Shown here one piece after another: positions 46,501-58,561 of a DNA stretch of 64,000 nt (its first letter is position 1; each line of letters opens with the position of its first letter). The notes beneath the pieces were generated by a model. It was not told the DNA's origin and searched no databases. It saw only the letters and a program-made list of their open reading frames with translations. The DNA comes from Arabidopsis thaliana (taxonomy: Eukaryota > Streptophyta > Magnoliopsida > Brassicales > Brassicaceae), in contig NC_003076.8 in the NCBI RefSeq assembly GCF_000001735.4, positions 14,883,835 through 14,947,834 on the forward strand. Direction: 5' to 3'. A program made the translations under genes and the position numbers.

Positions 46501-48875
46501 TTGCTGTGGATATTGTAGTCCTGATCAATTTAATCCACCTTTCAGAAAAAGAAGGTAAAACACTTATTTTGGACCAATTTTCTGATTCTAGCATCTAAAC
46601 TTCAATTTGTAACATGCCCTTTTATCATGACAACTTCATTTTCGTATACATAGCCAGCAACATTCATGACTCCAATTCATCATAATTTTTCACGTAAGAA
46701 ATAACAGCAAACACACACCTCCTAATCTCAAATACCAACACTACAGCAATCCAGATAGCCAAGGGACTATATATGACAAATTCATATTTGATGCCTTGTT
46801 TTGCAAAATAAAAAAATGATTGTACCTCATAGCACGCACGAGCTTCCTCAAGTTTTCGCTGGACAAGATAGAGTTGTCCAAGGTTGTGGAGAGTAGCACC
46901 AACACTGCATTGTTAAGAATATGGTTGAATGAATGAATGAACATACACACTAAGGGTGTCAAACTCGTCACCAAAAAATATATAAAATATAGCACAATTC
47001 CTGATAGTTCTAGGTGTCGCATGACTTTCAATTTAGCCAGTGGGATTTTCATAAAGATCACGAAGAAGGCCAAATAAAAATTGGACGTAAAGAAAGACTT
47101 ATGGATTTTAAAATTTTCATGTCAGGGAGAGGCATAAAGAGAAAAGTAAGCAATCTAAAAGAGGCATATAACTAAAATGTACCAGAAAACTCAGCCAGTT
47201 TCCAGAAATGTGATGGGTTCTCGGCTAAATTATGAGTGATCATAAATAGATGAAGTTTCGGAACAATAGTATTAATCAGGTAGCATCAAAACTCAAAAGA
47301 TAATGATATGATCTCTCACCGCACATCGTCAGGACCGTAGAACTCCTCCAAGATACTAACAGCTTCTAGGTATAAAGGCTCTGCTTTGTCGAATTCTTTC
47401 TTGACTCTATATAACTCTGCCTTACATAGAGGAACGAAAAGATAGAGCAATTAGCGTAAGAAAACAAGATATGACAAGTTTTTAAAAGCAGAGAACTGTA
47501 ACAATGAATTTTTTTGGAAAAGATGACTCTCCCAAGAAAGAATGGAACTTCTCAGAAAGAAATTGATCATGAAACCATTGTTCTAAAATATATAAAGAAA
47601 TTGAAAATTAAAAAGGATATGGCTACATTCCTCAGCCAGAAAACAGTAAACTGTTAAACACTTATCCTTAGAGGACCATACTCAAGATGCTGATATGAAA
47701 TGAACAAGCAAAAAGCACGACAATCCAAGGAACTAAACATAGAAACTAAAAAAGCTGAATAAAGAAAGCCCACAGAGACCAACCAGATTGTTGCATGCAG
47801 ATGCAACATGTGGATCCTTCTCTCCAAAACCTTCCTTAGCTTCCTGTATTGCCGAACCGAAAAGTCTCTCAGCCGGCTCGAGTTTCCCCTATAAGATAGA
47901 GCAAATTATCTAGCAAGATAAACATAGCTTGTTCAAAGAAATAAAACACATATTAAGCTTCATTATTCTCAAACATCAACCTGAAAGAAATAATCTCTTC
48001 CACTATCAGTAAACACCCTCCACTTAGATGTGTGTATATTAGATACAACCGACCCGTCCTCAATTTTTTCTAGCCCAGTATTGCCACTCTCATCCATATT
48101 ATCTCCAGATTTCGACTTCATAGACTCATCCTCTGCCAATACAGTGTTCCCACAAAACCCAAGGATTGCTGAAAAGGAATAAACCATATCATATTATATA
48201 CAGAAAAAGAATGAGAAATTCGAATCATAACGTCACAAAGACATCAACATTGAGCACACATACACACCAGCTTGTCCAGATAAGATAATCCAAAGCCGAG
48301 AATCCAAGAGATGCAAATTTGTTCTATGGCCTCCATAATCATTCTGATACGAAATCCTCGGTTTCCCTGCAATTAAACCGCTGAATTCTTGAGACTCTTT
48401 TAGATCCATTTTGACAATCTCTCACATAAAAACTCAACATTCTTACTCAAATATAAACAATTTTTGTCCTTTTGTTAAGAATCAAGAACCTATCTTTTAC
48501 ATGAGAATCATCTAAAAAGGTTGAAATGGTTACACAAACTCTGAGTTCAAATTGAATACTATACAAAATTTCACATATAGAGAAAAAATTTAAAAGATTT
48601 CGATTCAGTTCCACTGAAATGTTACAAATCAAATTCTATCATTGTGTGAAGAAATCAAAAATCAACGTTAAAAGATACATAATTTCGAATAGAAACAAAG
48701 AATGGCATAATGGGATTTGATAAAGGAAAGAAATTGATTCGAGAAATGATCTAAAAGAGTTACCGGAGAGTGGATTAGCGAAAGTGGTGCAGATCAGATT
48801 CCGCGAAGAAGAGAAGGAACGTGAAGTCCGATGAGTTCCTTTGTAAAGAGTCGACAAAATTCGAAGCAGAGACAT
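43569..48875 (-). CDS. Tetratricopeptide/kinesin-light-chain-like repeat protein (555 aa, 18 exons)
   Basis: Eighteen exons join in frame: 48875..48764, 48366..48268, 48168..47981, 47888..47784, 47420..47320, 46904..46826, 46350..46339, 46240..46175, 45921..45853, 45753..45697, 45571..45494, 45101..45004, 44914..44869, 44787..44660, 44545..44434, 44353..44291, 44103..44044 and 43763..43569. The product has an Arg/Ser-rich N-terminus (LLRILSTLYKGTHRTSRSF), which could be an organelle presequence, and a central TPR array of the kinesin-light-chain type (AELYRVKKEFDKAEPLYLEA, LHNLGQLYLVQRKLEEA, GYNHPDYAETMYHLGT). The C-terminal half is helical and charged. TPRs mediate protein-protein contacts; partners are unknown. 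Exon 7 is only 12 nt, and intron 9 starts with GC. An upstream in-frame ATG at 48896 would add MRKKKKQ. Locus order fits AT5G37590. Confidence 0.92.
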
Positions 48876-49739
48876 TTGTTTTTTTTTCTTCCTCAAGTTT
48901 TGTCAGACGCGAAGAATCCTTAAACCCTCGAGTATAGTGAAGTTGCTCACCAGGTGTTCGACGAAATTACTTTCAAATCATTTGGTTCGGTTCTTCATTG
49001 GTCCAAATTAACCTGAACCGAAATAACTAAAATTGATTTTAACTATATTTTCAAACTTTAATAAAATATATTAATCCAAGCTAAATGTTCAATCAGTGAT
49101 TCTAAATTATGCATTAGAATTAGTGTTCAACAAAACGCTAGGTGCTAAACGGGTGGTGACCTTCTGCTTAGTGCCTAGAACGCTTAGTCGGAACCTAAAC
49201 ATTTTAAACGGTTTTAGAATAAAATGATATCTATTTATATACTACTACATGAAATATTAGAAAAAAACATTATAAAAAGCATTCTTGAAAACGAATTTAA
49301 ATTTAACATTTTAAAATAAGATAAATAAAATAATAAAAGTATAGTTATCTTTATATATAATTTGAAATATTTATTTTGAAAAATTAAAAAAATATTAATA
49401 TACATTTAGATCCACCTAGCCTGCCCCGCAAACCAGATTAATTTTCATTTTAGTTGTTATCTTATATGAATCAAAATGCAAAAAAAAAAAAACAAATTCT
49501 GGATCTTAAGTGGTGAATGCATGCATTAGTAAATAAATCAGCCCTTTTAAGATAATGTTTATTCATAAATAATACACAGAAATGTTTTCAATAGGATGTG
49601 AAGTAAATAAAAAGCAGAATAAGCAGAGCAAATCTTTGACTTATCCTAAGACATTGCTTGATAGAGAACACAAACTTTGAATCTTGCAAGAAACACAAAT
49701 TTGAGTGACATTCAAGATTTTTTCTTGATCTGATGATCA
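48876..49739. other. Intergenic: TPR gene promoter and GLN1;1 3' flank
   Basis: Contains an ACCGAA-type repeat piece at about 48975-49060 and a degenerate block with GCTAGGTGCTAAACGGG and AGTGCCTAGAACGC words at 49135-49225, probably an old MITE. No gene seen. Confidence 0.4.
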
Positions 49740-51822
49740 TCAAGGATTCCAGAGGATTGTAGTCTCTGCAATCATGGAAGTGACAATGTAAGGATCCATG
49801 TTCGAAGCTGGCCTCCTGTCCTCAAAGTATCCTTTCCCTTCTTTCTCCGTATCACGTCCTACTCGGATCGATGCTCCACGGTTCGCAACACCCTACATAC
49901 AACATTCCAACACACAAAAGAATCACAAAATGTATCGTAATTCGGCTTTTTTACTATTCGAAAACCCGCAAAGATGTTTGTTAGTATACCCAAAGGAAAG
50001 TGTTGATGTCAGCAGTCTCGTGGTGTCCTGTGAGACGACGCTCATTGCCTTCACCGTAAGCAGCAATGTGTTCTTTGTGTCTCAGTCCCAATTTATCGAT
50101 TGCTTTCTTGATGATCTCGTAACCGCCTTCTTCCCTCATTGACTTGGTACTGAAACAATTACCATTTTGGTTTTATGAATCAGCGAAAAGACCATAAAAG
50201 AAAACATTTAAGAGATTCTTGACATGTACCTGTAGTTGCAGTGAGCACCAGCACCGTTCCAGTCACCGGGAATCGGTTTCGGGTCAAAAGATACCACTAC
50301 ACCAGCAATCTCTGTGATCCTCTGTTTTAAGAACAAGCTAAGTGTTACTAATCAAAAACTACATAAACAAACATTGAAGTTATAACGTTAAACTTACCTC
50401 CAAAATGTAACGAGCGACCCAAATTTCATCAGCAGCCGAGATACCAACAGCTGGACCGACCTGGAACTCCCACTGACCCGGCATGACTTCTCCATTGATG
50501 CCACTAATGTTGATCCCAGCGTATAAGCAGGCCTTGTAGTGAGAATCAACAACATCTCTGCCAAAAGATTTGTCTGCTCCAATACCGCAATAGTACGGTC
50601 CCTGCAATACATTTTCGCCTAAAATTTTAGAATAACCGACAACGGAAAAGATACAAAACCGATTATATATCCATCTTCTTCACCTGAGGGCCGGGATAAC
50701 CACCAATAGGCCAACCAACAGGCCACTTCACATCTTTCTGGAGTAAAGTGTATTCTTGCTCAATACCATACCATGGCACTTCAGCTGCAACATCAGGGTT
50801 GCTAAAGACCTTAGCCGCAGCGTGTCTTTTGTTAGTCGGGATTGGTTCACCCGCGGGAGTGTACGCATCGCACATGACCTGATCAAAACCATTAAGTTAA
50901 GATGGATGTAATAAAGCATGGCTGCAACAAAAAAGGTCAAAACTAAAAGAAACTCACAAGAATGTTGTTTCCTCTACGGAAAGGATCCTTGAATATGGCT
51001 TGAGGGCTAAACAAAGATGTACAAAACACAAAAGATTAGTAAACAAGAATCGAAAAAAAAACCAATGAGAAGAATCTGATTTAAGATCAAGAAAGAAAGA
51101 TTATTAACTATAAGATGACTTCACTGTCTTCACCAGGAGCTTGGCCTGTGCTTGAACCATCATAGTTCCACTTTGGTAGCTGCGAAGGGTCAGTCACTGG
51201 TCCAGGTAGAGTCTACATATATAAACCAGAATTACTACCAAAAATAGAGATAGACAAAAGTTGACCTTTTCACAAGATTATCTAGAGAATGAAAAATTAC
51301 CCTGGCTTTGCTTCTCATGTCCATTCCAGAACCACCAACCCTGATTTGGTATTAAAAGAACACCAACAAGAGACAAAATATTTCAGAAAATTCAATCGTT
51401 ATGTTTAAAAACAGAGCCAAAAACAGAGCCAGAACAGAGCCAAAAAACAGAGCAAACATCATCAGGGGATAAAAAGTTTTGCAGTATTGGCAGATTCAGG
51501 AGCCTAATAGATTTATCAGCAAATTAAACATAGATCTGAAGAATAAACAAAACCAAATTGGCTCTAGAGGACTAAGAACAACCAAAGGCAGACACAAAAC
51601 CAAAACTATAATCCATACAATCCCAAAAAGTAAAACAGAGTCAAAAGTTGAAAAAACAACACGAACCCATTAGATTTAGGTTTGATACGAGAACATATAC
51701 ACAAACAAAAAACGATTTTTATGAAAGAAACAAAAGAAGAAGACGAACCATATGTATTCAGCAATGATTTTGTCAGTGGAGTCTGAGAGGTTAAGGTTGA
51801 TGAGATCTGAAACAAGACTCAT
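49740..51822 (-). CDS. GLN1-1: Cytosolic glutamine synthetase GLN1;1 (356 aa, 9 exons)
   Basis: Exons 51822..51749, 51340..51301, 51212..51109, 51006..50958, 50878..50684, 50601..50398, 50321..50230, 50149..49990 and 49892..49740 give exactly 356 residues, the usual length of cytosolic plant GS1. Key blocks are intact: the N-terminal beta-grasp domain with [18 protein letters not shown], the catalytic [12 protein letters not shown], the ATP/glutamate segment [39 protein letters not shown], and [13 protein letters not shown]. There is no plastid transit peptide. The enzyme joins ammonium to glutamate with ATP, forming glutamine in the cytosol as a decamer, mainly in vascular tissue and roots. 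I recognise it as GLN1;1 (GSR1, AT5G37600). A CTTATA-type TATA box lies at 51927-51932. Confidence 0.97.
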
Positions 51823-51926
51823 GGCTACAAATACCAAGGGTTTGGATGATAGTAACAGTAATAAAAATGGAATCAAATCTGTCTCGTGTTTTGATATTTT
51901 GGTAGAGAGAGATATGAAGAGTAGTA

Positions 51927-51932
51927 CTTATA
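51927..51932 (-). promoter_or_regulatory. Candidate TATA box of GLN1;1
   Basis: On the minus strand the context reads TTCTATAAGTACT, about 105-110 bp upstream of the start codon, the expected distance for a leader of roughly 75 nt. Confidence 0.5.
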
Positions 51933-54286
51933 GAAGGAGGAGGGGTGGGTGCAGAGATTGAGGAAGAGGGTGACGTGAAGACTTTGGAGACTTTTTGGCT
52001 CTCCACAAGGAAAGAAACAAAAAATACAACTAAATATCAGGAATAAAATTATAAAGATTCTTTCGCGGCCCAATGGAATCTCATATTTTTCAGGAATATT
52101 AAAGTTTACATATATAGACACACCAGGTTACAATTTTGTATGAGGTCATTGGAATAAAAAGAGAAAGAAATGTAATTATTTAAGGTAAAAATCTCTTTCT
52201 GTAAATGCTAAAATAAAATTTGGGAAAAATATTAATATTCTTAATACTACATTTTCTGTGTTATTGATTTTTAAATTATTAATTTTAATTGATACAAACA
52301 TAATATGATATAACAATATATTTTTTTTTAATATGTGTAAAAAAAATCTTAAATGATATATAAAACAAAACGGACAAGTATAATTGATATATTATTTTAT
52401 TTGTGCAAAATATATCAATAGATTTAGTATAATAATGTTTTAAACGGTGATTAGGTGGAACCATAATTAAACACTCTAATCATCTTGAAATTAGTATTTG
52501 TTTTCTAATGCAACTTACTTAGATTATTATTTTTAAACGAAATTCGCTTACTTAAATTTAGTATTAGATCGAAACCATTTGTCTCACATCTCCGGTTTCT
52601 CTCCAATCATTTTATGGGGTTTAAGGTCATTAATCATAAACAAGAATCAAAATAAATCTTTCCTTGAGGAATTTTGTGAAAATATCACGGTGTCATATCA
52701 ATATCACAAGGTCATTGTTTTGTCTATCGAATCTTCGATCATCTTGAATCTATTCTGGTTTTTTTCCACAATGACTTTTCAACACAAAATATTGTTCTTA
52801 CTTGACAAGAAAACGAGTACCAAAGAAACCGGAGATACTCTAAATTCTTAGCCATACAAACCCAAGTAAACTATCTAAAACCAAAGATTTTTGTTTTTGT
52901 TTTTTTGGTTTATATTCAACTTTATTAAAGATAATGAAACTCAAATATATATTCCGATTAGATAGTTGAGTTGACTTTGTTTTGGGAGCATGTAAGAGGA
53001 CGTTTATGACGGGCATCGGTTGACTCGGCCCACAACCGTAAGAGTTGAAGTCTAAAATTGTTGACTTTTTTTTTAATTTTCTAAAAATATAATTATTTTT
53101 GACAGTTAAAAGTTAATTTCAAATCATATTTAATTATTTATTGAACACACATCTAATATATTCTTTGCAATTATATGATAACTTTTCATTTGAACAAAAT
53201 TTGTAGTATCAATTCAACGTAGCTCCAATTAGATGACTACAAAGTCTGACATGTGGGATTTGTAAGCTTATAGTTTTAGAGAAGTCATAATGTCTTTCGA
53301 TAATGTCTTTCGATAGAAGGTTCAAGCCAAAGACATCGATTGATTCGACAAAATTATCAAGATATATCTATCTTCTTATATAAATTCAAGATTCCGGTTA
53401 AACGTCTCAAAAGAGTTCTAATCATAAACAAGAAATTCAAAAAACTCTTCGGCTCAGAGGAGAGTGACCAAGAATTTTATCTTCTCCAGGAAGTCATTAT
53501 TGATACGAATTTTTCTTTGAAACCGAAGTTCCTAAGAGTCAGATATAATTCTCTCATCTCAGTCTCCATTCTAAATTTTGAGGGAGACTGAAAGGGGATT
53601 AAGATGAGAGAATTAGGGTTCGGAGATTGAGAGAGAATTAAGATGATTCAGATATTTTCTTTCTAAAAGGAGAGAGGAACCAAAAGAAAAAAAATGTAGC
53701 GTGGATTAAGAGTTTAATTGAATATATTTTCTTCTAAATTGTAAATAGGATCTCCAAAACGGAAATGATACGAAAATTTTAGAACTTCTATATAATTTTT
53801 TTTTTATATCTTCTCTATGTCTCACTAATTTAGAAAATATAATAAAATCGTTTGATTTTAGTTAACTATGCTTTGGGAAAGATGTAATTTATTAAATATT
53901 TAAGAGAATAAACCAGAAAACAATTAACTACTTTTTAAACGATGGATATATAAATCAGAAATTAAAAATAGAGAACCCAAAGTAATAACATAATTTAATT
54001 TTTAATTTTTAATTTATATTGGATTAATATATATTCTAAATATTTGTGGTATTATATATTTATTTATATTATTTTTTTGTGCACCCAATTTTATTTATAT
54101 TTATATTATATTTTTGTAGTAGACATCCCTAGAGAGTAAGCACAAGTTGGACATCTTTAGAGAGTAAGCAATATTATATTTATATTGATGTTGGGTTCTA
54201 ATGACATCTAGAGTTTGCTTACCTCCTTGATTCTTTGCAATGTGTCCCTGTCCAATCGAAATGACTACAACCATGCTCAGTTGAAC
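51933..54286. other. Intergenic region between GLN1;1 and VDAC5
   Basis: AT-rich, no supportable gene. It contains a 12-bp stem inverted repeat (53548-53559 with 53602-53613) and, at 54122-54171, a short direct repeat with AGAGAGTAAGCA words next to the porin fragment. Frames near 52579 and 53340 have no family match. Confidence 0.4.
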
Positions 54287-54778
54287 ATGTTATCCGAACG
54301 GGCCAGAATCAGTACAATTGTGGGGTTGTTTGCAAATCCAATTCTCAGTTTTTCTGCTGTATTCGGAAATGACTTTTGGCGATTTGGATTTGAGTTAACT
54401 TTGGATCTTGTGAACCGGATAATCACTAAGGCAAACACAGTTCTTAGTTTGATCACCGAGGACACAACAACCACCTTTTCCATTGATAAGAAAGCAAGCT
54501 TATTCACTGCTTCTTACTACCAGCGCTTGCACTCTAAAACAGTGTGTGGTGCTGAGGCGAAGTACATATTATCTGACAAGAGCAACTCTTTCTCCATTGG
54601 GAAGAGACATTTATTTGGTGATGACGATTTGATCCAAGCTTTATTGAGTGTGAGCAATGGTGGTTCTATGAGAGTTCTTTTTCAACATCATTGGACTTTG
54701 AAATCATTTTTCACCATAGCTGGAGAAAGATTGTTGAACCATTCAAGTCAACGATTTGGTTTAGCAGTTGAACTATGA
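54287..54778 (+). pseudogene. VDAC5: N-terminally truncated mitochondrial porin (VDAC5), 163 aa
   Basis: The frame from ATG 54287 encodes 163 residues that align with the C-terminal part of plant VDAC porins: [42 protein letters not shown]-like [10 protein letters not shown], and [19 protein letters not shown] near the end, in place of the usual IQHEWRPKSFFTVSGE. Normal VDACs are about 275 residues with a 19-strand barrel, so roughly the first 110 are missing and a complete barrel cannot form from this frame alone. Upstream in-frame sequence to about 54215 is open but starts after a stop and has no porin similarity. I recall the locus as VDAC5 (AT5G37610), annotated as protein-coding with this short length. 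It is most likely a retro- or duplication-derived relic, intronless over the retained part. Confidence 0.8.
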
Positions 54779-57059
54779 ATAGTGATCACTTTTAAACCCT
54801 TTTTTTGTGTAATTCTGGTTACAAATTTATGATGAAATATGTTTTAAGTTTTTGTTTAAGATTAGGTGAATAATCTATTTCTGTTTTATTTAAGATTTTT
54901 TTATTAAAAAAAAATATGAAATGGAATCGACGAAACTAAATTGGATACGTACACGGGACCTATGAATAATGACAGTGTTAATACTTGTACCTTCAGAATT
55001 GTCCGATAACAATTATTGCATTCACAACTTGCATAAGGTGACATATCGACAAAAAAGTACATTCATTTTCAACTCTCTGCATTGCATATGTCATGTTTCT
55101 TAGACGATCGATTCAATCATTTTGTAAATAAATAATAATTATTGCATAGAAAGATTACAGTAGCTAGGGTGATTTAAGATCATATGCCATGTGTGTTTCA
55201 AATTAAGTTTATGACAAAATAACATGTTTTTGATCATTATAATGACATATATATTTCATTATTTTGAAATTCTTATTGAAATGTATTTTTTCATTATTCT
55301 ACAGCATAATCTACCAAAGCTATATTGAATTTTCGCCCACTAGACCAAATTTTATAGATTCAAACTAGTAGACTTTTCCGAAATATTTGACTTAAGTTGC
55401 TTTAGATAAACGTTTTGCGGTAGTTAACTAATGATATATGTAGGCTAATGATTTGATTTATTTCTCACTAATATTCGATATCCACATAATGTATATTATT
55501 AGACAAAATTATATTTCTTGAAACAAATATATATTCTTAAATCAAAGAAATATCGTATAATTTTATTAATCAGCTAAGATCAAAAACAAATTAATTAATT
55601 GGTGAGCAGATCAACGACGTGCAAGAAAACTATCAAATAATAATAGTACGGAGTGTCTCTAAAAATATTCCTAAGGTGGGCCAACTGATTGTTACACATT
55701 TTAATTAAATGTTGGTGATAATGTAATGATGATGTATATTATTGTATCATGTGCTTAAGCTTACTATACCAATCTTTATACTATTAGATTAACAGAATTT
55801 CAATCATTAAAACAAAATCTTGAAAACAGATATGTGAAAATCTCACAATAAAAGTCAAATAATTGTTGTTCAGTTTCTGATGTGAGATCATAGGTCCACT
55901 CTTGCAAATCAAGCAGCGCCATTTATGCCTGCACGCATACTAAATTAATAAGTTGTGATAATCAGACGCAAAAAAGGAAAAAGAAGATGAAAAAACAGAA
56001 AGGTTCATCAACATACTAGTTGTTTACTTGGTTGTTTAACCAATTTGGAAGTATTGCCACTAATTGACTCATACCAAGTTTCTTGAGCAGATTATTTGGT
56101 TAGACTAAATGGGCATCAGTAACTAAATAATGTAGCCCATATGGATCATTAATGGGCTTGTAAGTTTTTTTTTTTTAATGTATTATTTACATTTTTGTCG
56201 TCTTATTACATTATTACTAGAAATATTTAATCTTTGTATTATTTTGAAAAACTTTTATCACAAGAAAAAATAAAAGGTTGATGATGAAGTATTAGAGAAC
56301 ATTATGTGTTGATGATCTGGTTAACTATGTGATAGGTTTGGCCCGGATGCTTTGTAGTTTGTTAACAAAATTTCCTAAATTAAATAATATCAGTTACCCG
56401 TTTCTTGTTGGGTCTGAGACTGGGCTGGGCTAGAATGTGTTTGTCTATTTCAATTATATTCTTATTTTTGCTTTTTTTTTTCTTTAACACCAAATCAAAT
56501 ATATTAGATTATAAGAGTGTTACATGATATATAATACATGAGACCATTCAAATACAACCATTGAATAAAATAAAGGAAATTGTACACAATTTCGATGAAA
56601 AGGTGGAAGTGACACTGCTTTCCAAACGGAAGCCTTACAAGCAACAGATGAAATCTGTTAAGTCCCCTCGTCATATACTCGTAAAAGGCTAACATCTTAT
56701 AGATGAAACTCCCAAATGCTTTCTGCATCACTTTGATTAAACGAACACACAAATATGTTGCTTGAAATGGATCTCGAACATGTCTTATTTTGACGATGGG
56801 TAGAGTGTTATTTTTGCTTTATAATCAAATTATCTACAACAAAATTTATACATCCCAATGATTATACACAAACAACTATGTATGTGTACTTGCTGCTTCT
56901 TTCAAACCTACCTATTTTCATATACTTTCATTTGTTGTAAGATTGGTCCTGGCCACCCAATTAACCAATTTATAGTTATAAAACCTAATACTTTTTTTTT
57001 TTAAAATGTATTTTTTGTTTTTGACATCAAAATAAATGTATTTATACCTAAACCATAAA
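54779..57059. other. AT-rich intergenic DNA
   Basis: No gene supported. A minus-strand frame at 56504-56752 shows no recognisable domain. Confidence 0.4.
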
Positions 57060-57305
57060 GAATTTTAATGGCAAAAATATCAAAAAAATCATGAAATTTT
57101 AAATTTGGGATGATTTAATCTTGAACTTCACGGAAGACAAATAAATCGTAAAGTTTTTTTTTTACTTTCGAAATAAATGACAAAGTTTGTGTTGACTTGT
57201 CATTTGAGTCATATCGTTAAATAGGTTAACAAAAACTTTTTTACAGCGTTAATGTCTTGTTTTATTTGCTCTGTAAGAACAAAACGACGTGGTTTATTGC
57301 AGAGA
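57060..57305 (+). mobile_element. Truncated copy related to the fold-back MULE arm
   Basis: This stretch parallels the left arm of the element at 62777-63396: ATCAAAAAAATCA, AAATTTGGGAYGATTTAATC, TTGAACTT followed by GAAGACAAATAAATCG, TTTCGAAATAAATGACA, GCGTTAATGTCTTG, and AACAAAACRACGT with TTTATTGCAGAGAC. It stops there, and no opposite arm is found nearby, so it is a partial copy. Confidence 0.7.
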
Positions 57306-57997
57306 CAAAACATATTATATAGTCCACATATAATTGGCCTTCACTTAAACATATTATAAATTACGCTAACATATTAAGCATATATTTCTTTGTGCTATAC
57401 AGTGTGGATCCTTACCTAGAATTGAATTAAATGGCATAGTGGTTTGCAATAAAACTGGAAGCTGGAATATGGTAATTTGATCATAGTGAAGTCACTTATA
57501 GTCTCCTTTTTTTTCTTTTCTAGTTCTATGTATAAATTACACACTTTTTTTTGTAAGAAAAATTGTTCATAAATATCCAAACATCAAACGGTTCATAAAT
57601 ATTCAAACATAAATCAATTCTAAACTCTAAACTGTTCACAAACGTCATAACATAAACCAAATTTGACTCTTACCAATTATTGATATGGTCATGGCTACTA
57701 TCAACAATAACCATAGTGAAAAATATGATAAATAATATATATTTTACGTGTCATATCATATAAAATTTCGCATGATTTAGTAAATTTAGGTATGAAATTT
57801 GAATTTTAAAAAACGATTAAGTATATTTTAGCACATAAGAAACTGTTAGGTATGAATTGAACACTTAAAATTAGATCGGGTATAAAATGACCGACTTTCC
57901 CACCAAAGAGTTGTGCATTTTCAAACAGCACAATGAATTCTCTGGATGGAGCCATCTTGTTGTTGAGACGACTGATAAAGCATTGGAGTTTTTGCTC

Positions 57998-58109
57998 TAC
58001 GAAATTGCTTAATGTTGTACGTTTTCTGACATTGCAAACTTAGCAAAAGAGAGACAAAACAAGGAGGGAAAATGAAAATAACATATGTACAACATTAAGC
58101 AATTTCGTA
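57998..58109. repeat. 23-bp perfect inverted repeat with 66-nt loop
   Basis: The 23 bases at 57998-58020 (core GAAATTGCTTAATGTTGTAC) are exactly complementary to 58087-58109 (core GTACAACATTAAGCAATTTC). RNA from this locus would form a long perfect stem. Confidence 0.85.
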
Positions 58110-58561
58110 TGTACCATAGATATGTTGATCACGAAGTAATTATCAGAAGAAAATAACAATTAAGCAGGTAGTTATTTTCATATTATATTAGAATAAGATG
58201 ATAGATATAAATTTGAAAAGTAAAAAGCTAGTGGAAATGGAGCGGACGATGAATTTAATATATTAGTCATCCTTTATTCATTTTACTTGTTTGAAAATTC
58301 AATTGATATTAGGTTGTTTTGGCAGTGGGAAATGACTTCTACCATTGCAGCTAGTGTACTGGCAGCAGTATTCCGAGAAAACATTTTGTATATTATATAA
58401 CTCTTCAATATATAGTATACACATATATTGGTTAAAATATAACATAACATTTTAACATTCTTTCTTTTTTATGTTTTCCTTTTTGTTTTTGGGGCCAAAA
58501 TCAGCATTCATAAGAAGAATATATATAATAGAAAGATTTTATTAATTACAATAGTCAATCT

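Noticed and set aside
56504-56752. 82-codon minus-strand frame
   Set aside because: No domain, no promoter and no conservation clue; considered a chance frame.
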